From NCBI GenBank assembly GCA_040880405.1, contig JBBDIM010000071.1, positions 1 to 35,462 of the forward strand: a DNA stretch of 35,462 nucleotides. The letters run 5' to 3'. Position 1 is the stretch's first letter. The number at the start of each line of letters is the position of its first letter. Positions 33,221-35,462 of the stretch are shown piece by piece. The notes beneath the pieces are model-generated. The model had not been told where the DNA came from. It saw only the letters and a program-made list of their open reading frames with translations, and made no database searches. This DNA comes from JBBDIM01 sp040880405 (GTDB lineage: Bacteria > Planctomycetota > Planctomycetia > Pirellulales > Pirellulaceae). The position numbers and the translations under genes are program-made.

Positions 33221-33391
33221 TCTTGACCTGGGATTGGTCAACGTGGGCTCGCTCGGGGGGGAGATGTGTCGAGCTTGTCGGTTGCCCACTCTGGGTAACT
33301 TGATAAAATTTCGCCCATGCCGTCCATTTTCCCACTTCGGTGCTTGACTTGGCGGGTGGGGGTGATAACTTAACCACCTATGCTGTTTAAC

Positions 33392-33443
33392 GCATACAGA
33401 ATGCGCAGACATCAGATATTAACATGCACAGGGCATTCTGATG
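33392..33443 (+). other. alternative hairpins in the leader of the Cys/Gly-rich gene
   Basis: Three helices compete for the same bases: GCAT/ATGC (33392-33404), CAGAATGC with GCATTCTG (33397-33404 and 33433-33440, 8 bp perfect) and CATCAGA with TCTGATG (33410-33416 and 33437-33443). They lie about 170 nt before the start codon at 33613. TTGACT at 33344-33349 is a possible -35 upstream, with a poor -10. The rest of 33157-33612 shows nothing else. Confidence 0.4.
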
Positions 33444-33612
33444 TTGGGCTTCTGATAGCTAGGCAATGTCTCGGTTGGTTTCCCCATCAAAGAGACAACA
33501 CGTTACGTTTCCCCGTCGCGTCGCCGTCATGGTCGGGGGGTTCGGTCGGTGACGGCGATTTGAAGTTGCTGGACGCTTAGTACCCTAAAGTAAGTTTTTG
33601 GAGGATTCGCAC

Positions 33613-34149
33613 ATGAATCGCATTTTTGGTTTTGGTATCGCGATCTTTTTCGCGGTTGTTGGTTTGGCGATGGTCGGTGGCGAGCGTCAAGCTGACGCCG
33701 GTCACGGTTGCTGCGGCGTTGCTGTGAGCCACGGTTGTGGCGGTCATCACCGCTCCGGTGGTGGTTTGTTCGCTGGTCGCAACCGCTGCGGCGGTCATGC
33801 TGGTCATCACCGTTGTGGTGGTCACGCCCGCAAGAATCGTTGTGGTGGTCTGTTCGGTGGTCGCAAGAACCGTTGCGCCGGCGTTGCCGATTGCTGTGGT
33901 GTTCAGCCGGTCGTCGAGTGCTGCCCTCAGGTCGTTGAGTGCTGCCCTCCGGTTGACGCTTGCGGATGTGCTGGTTCCGCTGGTGCTTACGAAGGTGGAT
34001 ACGACGAAGGCATGTCGCCTCCCCCTGCTCCGACTGAAGCTGAAGGCGACAGCCCCAGCGACCTGGACGCTCCTCCCGCTCCTCCCGCCGAGACCTCCGC
34101 TGGTGTGGTCGCTCCGGTTCGGATGCGATTGGTCGGTTTCCGTAATTAA
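33613..34149 (+). CDS. secreted Gly/Cys/His-rich repeat protein
   Basis: The product has 178 residues. The signal peptide (MNRIFGFGIAIFFAVVGLAMVG...) should end after ADA (residue 29), giving a mature start GHGCCG. The middle part repeats a unit of the type (G)RK-NRCGG-LFGG or HHRCGGHA about five times, and a second part has VVECCPQVVECCPPVDACGCAG. The C-terminal 60 residues are a Pro/Glu/Ala-rich acidic tail with no Cys. His and Cys spacing suggests metal binding or disulfide cross-links; no enzyme motif is present. GGAGG lies 9 nt before the ATG. The gene has its own terminator and is similar in style, not in sequence, to the CCAPEP protein at 20157. Confidence 0.88.
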   Translation: MNRIFGFGIAIFFAVVGLAMVGGERQADAGHGCCGVAVSHGCGGHHRSGGGLFAGRNRCGGHAGHHRCGGHARKNRCGGLFGGRKNRCAGVADCCGVQPVVECCPQVVECCPPVDACGCAGSAGAYEGGYDEGMSPPPAPTEAEGDSPSDLDAPPAPPAETSAGVVAPVRMRLVGFRN

Positions 34150-34216
34150 GCTGTATTTATGAAAACTGGGTGGGCATGCCCTGTGCCCCGCTCATGCCTT
34201 TCGTAAACAACGCACA

Positions 34217-34255
34217 AAAGACCCGGCGGTGTTTCAACATCGCCGGGTCTTTTTT
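34217..34255. terminator. strong intrinsic terminator, possibly bidirectional
   Basis: AAAAGACCCGGCG (34217-34229) pairs with CGCCGGGTCTTTT through a 12-nt loop and is followed by TTTTTT ATT. The A-run on the other side would allow termination from the opposite strand. Confidence 0.88.
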
Positions 34256-34388
34256 ATTGGCTTTCTCCGAACACCTGCCCGGAATTCCTTTCCGAAACCG
34301 AGCAATAAGGTAGGGTTCGGCAATTACAATAGAACCGAACGCTCGCCGGCATCGACCGCCAAATATTTTCCAATTGCTGAATCGACTC

Positions 34389-35051
34389 ATGGTTAAACAT
34401 ACTCCCCTTGAGGAATCGTCCGAATCCGATTCCTCGGTCCGCCAGGGACTGATATCCCTGGTCCTATTCATCTACCTGACCGGACTATGGGTGGTGCTGA
34501 GCAGTAGCCTACCGGGTGACTTGTATGCTTCTGGCATGCAGCAGCGGCTTCTGGCGTTTTTTCAGTTCTACACCCAGCCGCTGAATGTGGAGGTCCGGGG
34601 CGTACCCTACTACCTTTACTCCGGGAGCGACATCGACAACAACCACTTTTTCGAAGTGGAGATTACCGCGGGACGGGACCAGGGGCAGACGATCATTCTG
34701 CCGGGCGAGGATCAATCGCATGGCACGGCCGATCGTCGGCGCTATCAGCGGCTGGCGACGATTGTCGCGGCCCAGGCTCAACGGATGGAGGATTCCTTTA
34801 CGGCGGAAATCGCCAAGGCCGTGGGCGGGCATGTGTTGCGGCAGCGGGAAAGCAACCGTTGCGTGGTTCGCTGCGTCGGCCGTTCACCTCAACCGATGGA
34901 GTTTGAGTTTGACGGACAGGTCTACTCCCGCGATCCGTACGACATCTCCTACCGGGAGCAAGCCTACGAGGCGGATGTCTGGATCGACTCGACCGGCCAA
35001 GTGCAGGCGATTAAACGCTCCGCCACCCAGCACTCAGCCCCGGTTCGGTAA
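34389..35051 (+). CDS. single-pass membrane protein next to an HTTM gene
   Basis: The product has 220 residues from the ATG at 34389 (a TTG 15 nt upstream is in frame). One transmembrane segment lies at about 21-42 (GLISLVLFIYLTGLWVVLSSS). The C-terminal part (about 60-220) is soluble, with conserved-looking blocks (VPYYLYSGSDIDNNHFFEVEI, RYQRLATIVAAQAQRMEDSFTAEIAKAVGGHVL). I recognise no domain. It lies 56 bp before an HTTM-domain gene, and the pair probably form one operon; such pairs in planctomycetes are of unknown purpose. Confidence 0.78.
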   Translation: MVKHTPLEESSESDSSVRQGLISLVLFIYLTGLWVVLSSSLPGDLYASGMQQRLLAFFQFYTQPLNVEVRGVPYYLYSGSDIDNNHFFEVEITAGRDQGQTIILPGEDQSHGTADRRRYQRLATIVAAQAQRMEDSFTAEIAKAVGGHVLRQRESNRCVVRCVGRSPQPMEFEFDGQVYSRDPYDISYREQAYEADVWIDSTGQVQAIKRSATQHSAPVR

Positions 35052-35107
35052 CCGGCGCCGCGGCCCCATCCTTCGTATCGACGCAATCCTTCGGTGTTGG
35101 TTTCATC

Positions 35108-35462
35108 ATGAGCATTAGCGATTACTTCTCTCGACTTAGCGGTGCCTTGGGGCAGGGTTGGAATCGGTTCTGGTTTCAGCGGACCGATCCCGCACCGCTC
35201 GCGGTTTTGCGGATCGTGCTGGGGCTAATTTCGCTGATCTATGCCCTCTCGTTCACCTCCAGTCTGACAACCTGGTTCGCAAGTGACGGCATTCTGCCGG
35301 TGATGCGGACCTTCCGCATGACCGGGGCCTCCGAACCGGACGTGCGCGTGCTCTATTGGTCGCTATTTTATTACGTCGATGACGCGACCGGTTTGTGGGT
35401 ATTGCACTTGCTCAGCCTCGTTGCGATTCTCGGCTTTACCATCGGGCTGGCCACGCGTTGGA
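35108..35462 (+). CDS. HTTM-domain protein, 5' part (runs off the window)
   Basis: The frame opens at ATG 35108 and stays open to the last base, giving 118 complete codons without a stop. The translation has RFWFQRTDPAPLAVLRIVLGLISLIYAL (HTTM/VKGC-like start, W..DP..L...RI..G), FASDGILPV, and a second hydrophobic segment near WVLHLLSLVAILGFTIGLATRW. HTTM proteins are multi-pass membrane proteins related to vitamin K-dependent gamma-carboxylase; in bacteria the role is unknown. The 3' end is missing, so length and catalytic residues cannot be judged. Confidence 0.88.
   Translation, partial: MSISDYFSRLSGALGQGWNRFWFQRTDPAPLAVLRIVLGLISLIYALSFTSSLTTWFASDGILPVMRTFRMTGASEPDVRVLYWSLFYYVDDATGLWVLHLLSLVAILGFTIGLATRW

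Overview
The window looks like a chromosomal segment of a planctomycete (Pirellulales/Rhodopirellula-like). The evidence is a DUF1598-type protein, an LRR protein with an N-terminal segment of the planctomycete kind (MFRLRFSVRTLAVV), Cys-rich secreted repeat proteins, an HTTM-domain gene, sparse operons, and long intergenic stretches full of short dispersed repeats. There is no rRNA, phage, insertion sequence, integrase or CRISPR array. The left end is probably close to the replication origin, because two parS sites lie directly upstream of parA-parB.

Layout. 1-2204: parS sites, parA, parB and a terminator. 2220-3531: tRNA-Pro(TGG), a four-helix-bundle (23S intervening-sequence type) gene inside inverted repeats, and a small gamma-glutamylcyclotransferase-like gene. 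3588-7422: a Tat-exported beta-propeller lactonase, a candidate fluoride riboswitch in front of a CLC-F type F-/H+ antiporter, and a UPF0158-like protein. 8105-10800: a Nudix hydrolase, an M29 aminopeptidase and an LRR protein. 10898-14482 (minus strand): a small membrane protein, a nucleotidyltransferase/coiled-coil pair that resembles a toxin-antitoxin module, a DEDDh exonuclease, and an RmlD-like SDR that lacks the usual catalytic lysine. 14819-19732: an HD-GYP protein, an unknown protein, YgfZ, a divergent LarA-like protein and a lone HPt protein. 20157-23412: a CCAPEP-repeat secreted protein and a DUF1598 protein. 24603-31317: ApbE, a cytochrome c'-like protein, a lipoprotein, a ClpP-like protease, a small secreted protein and a KAP-like membrane ATPase. 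32530-35462: a lipoprotein, a second Cys/Gly/His-rich secreted protein, and a two-gene unit with an HTTM protein that runs off the end.

How the parts work together. ParA, ParB and parS form a segregation system. The riboswitch and CLC-F form a fluoride-resistance unit. The LarA-like and YgfZ genes are probably co-transcribed, and so are the last two genes. Most other genes look like single-gene units, several with clear intrinsic terminators.

The most unusual content is (i) two secreted Cys-rich repeat proteins, each with its own terminator, (ii) a palindrome-ended element family (core CATGCCCACG...CGTGGGCATG) with seven full palindromes and one half, and (iii) several families of inverted-repeat elements whose arms are built from degenerate 8-9-nt tandem units. 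All functional calls rest on reading motifs by eye; no database search was run.
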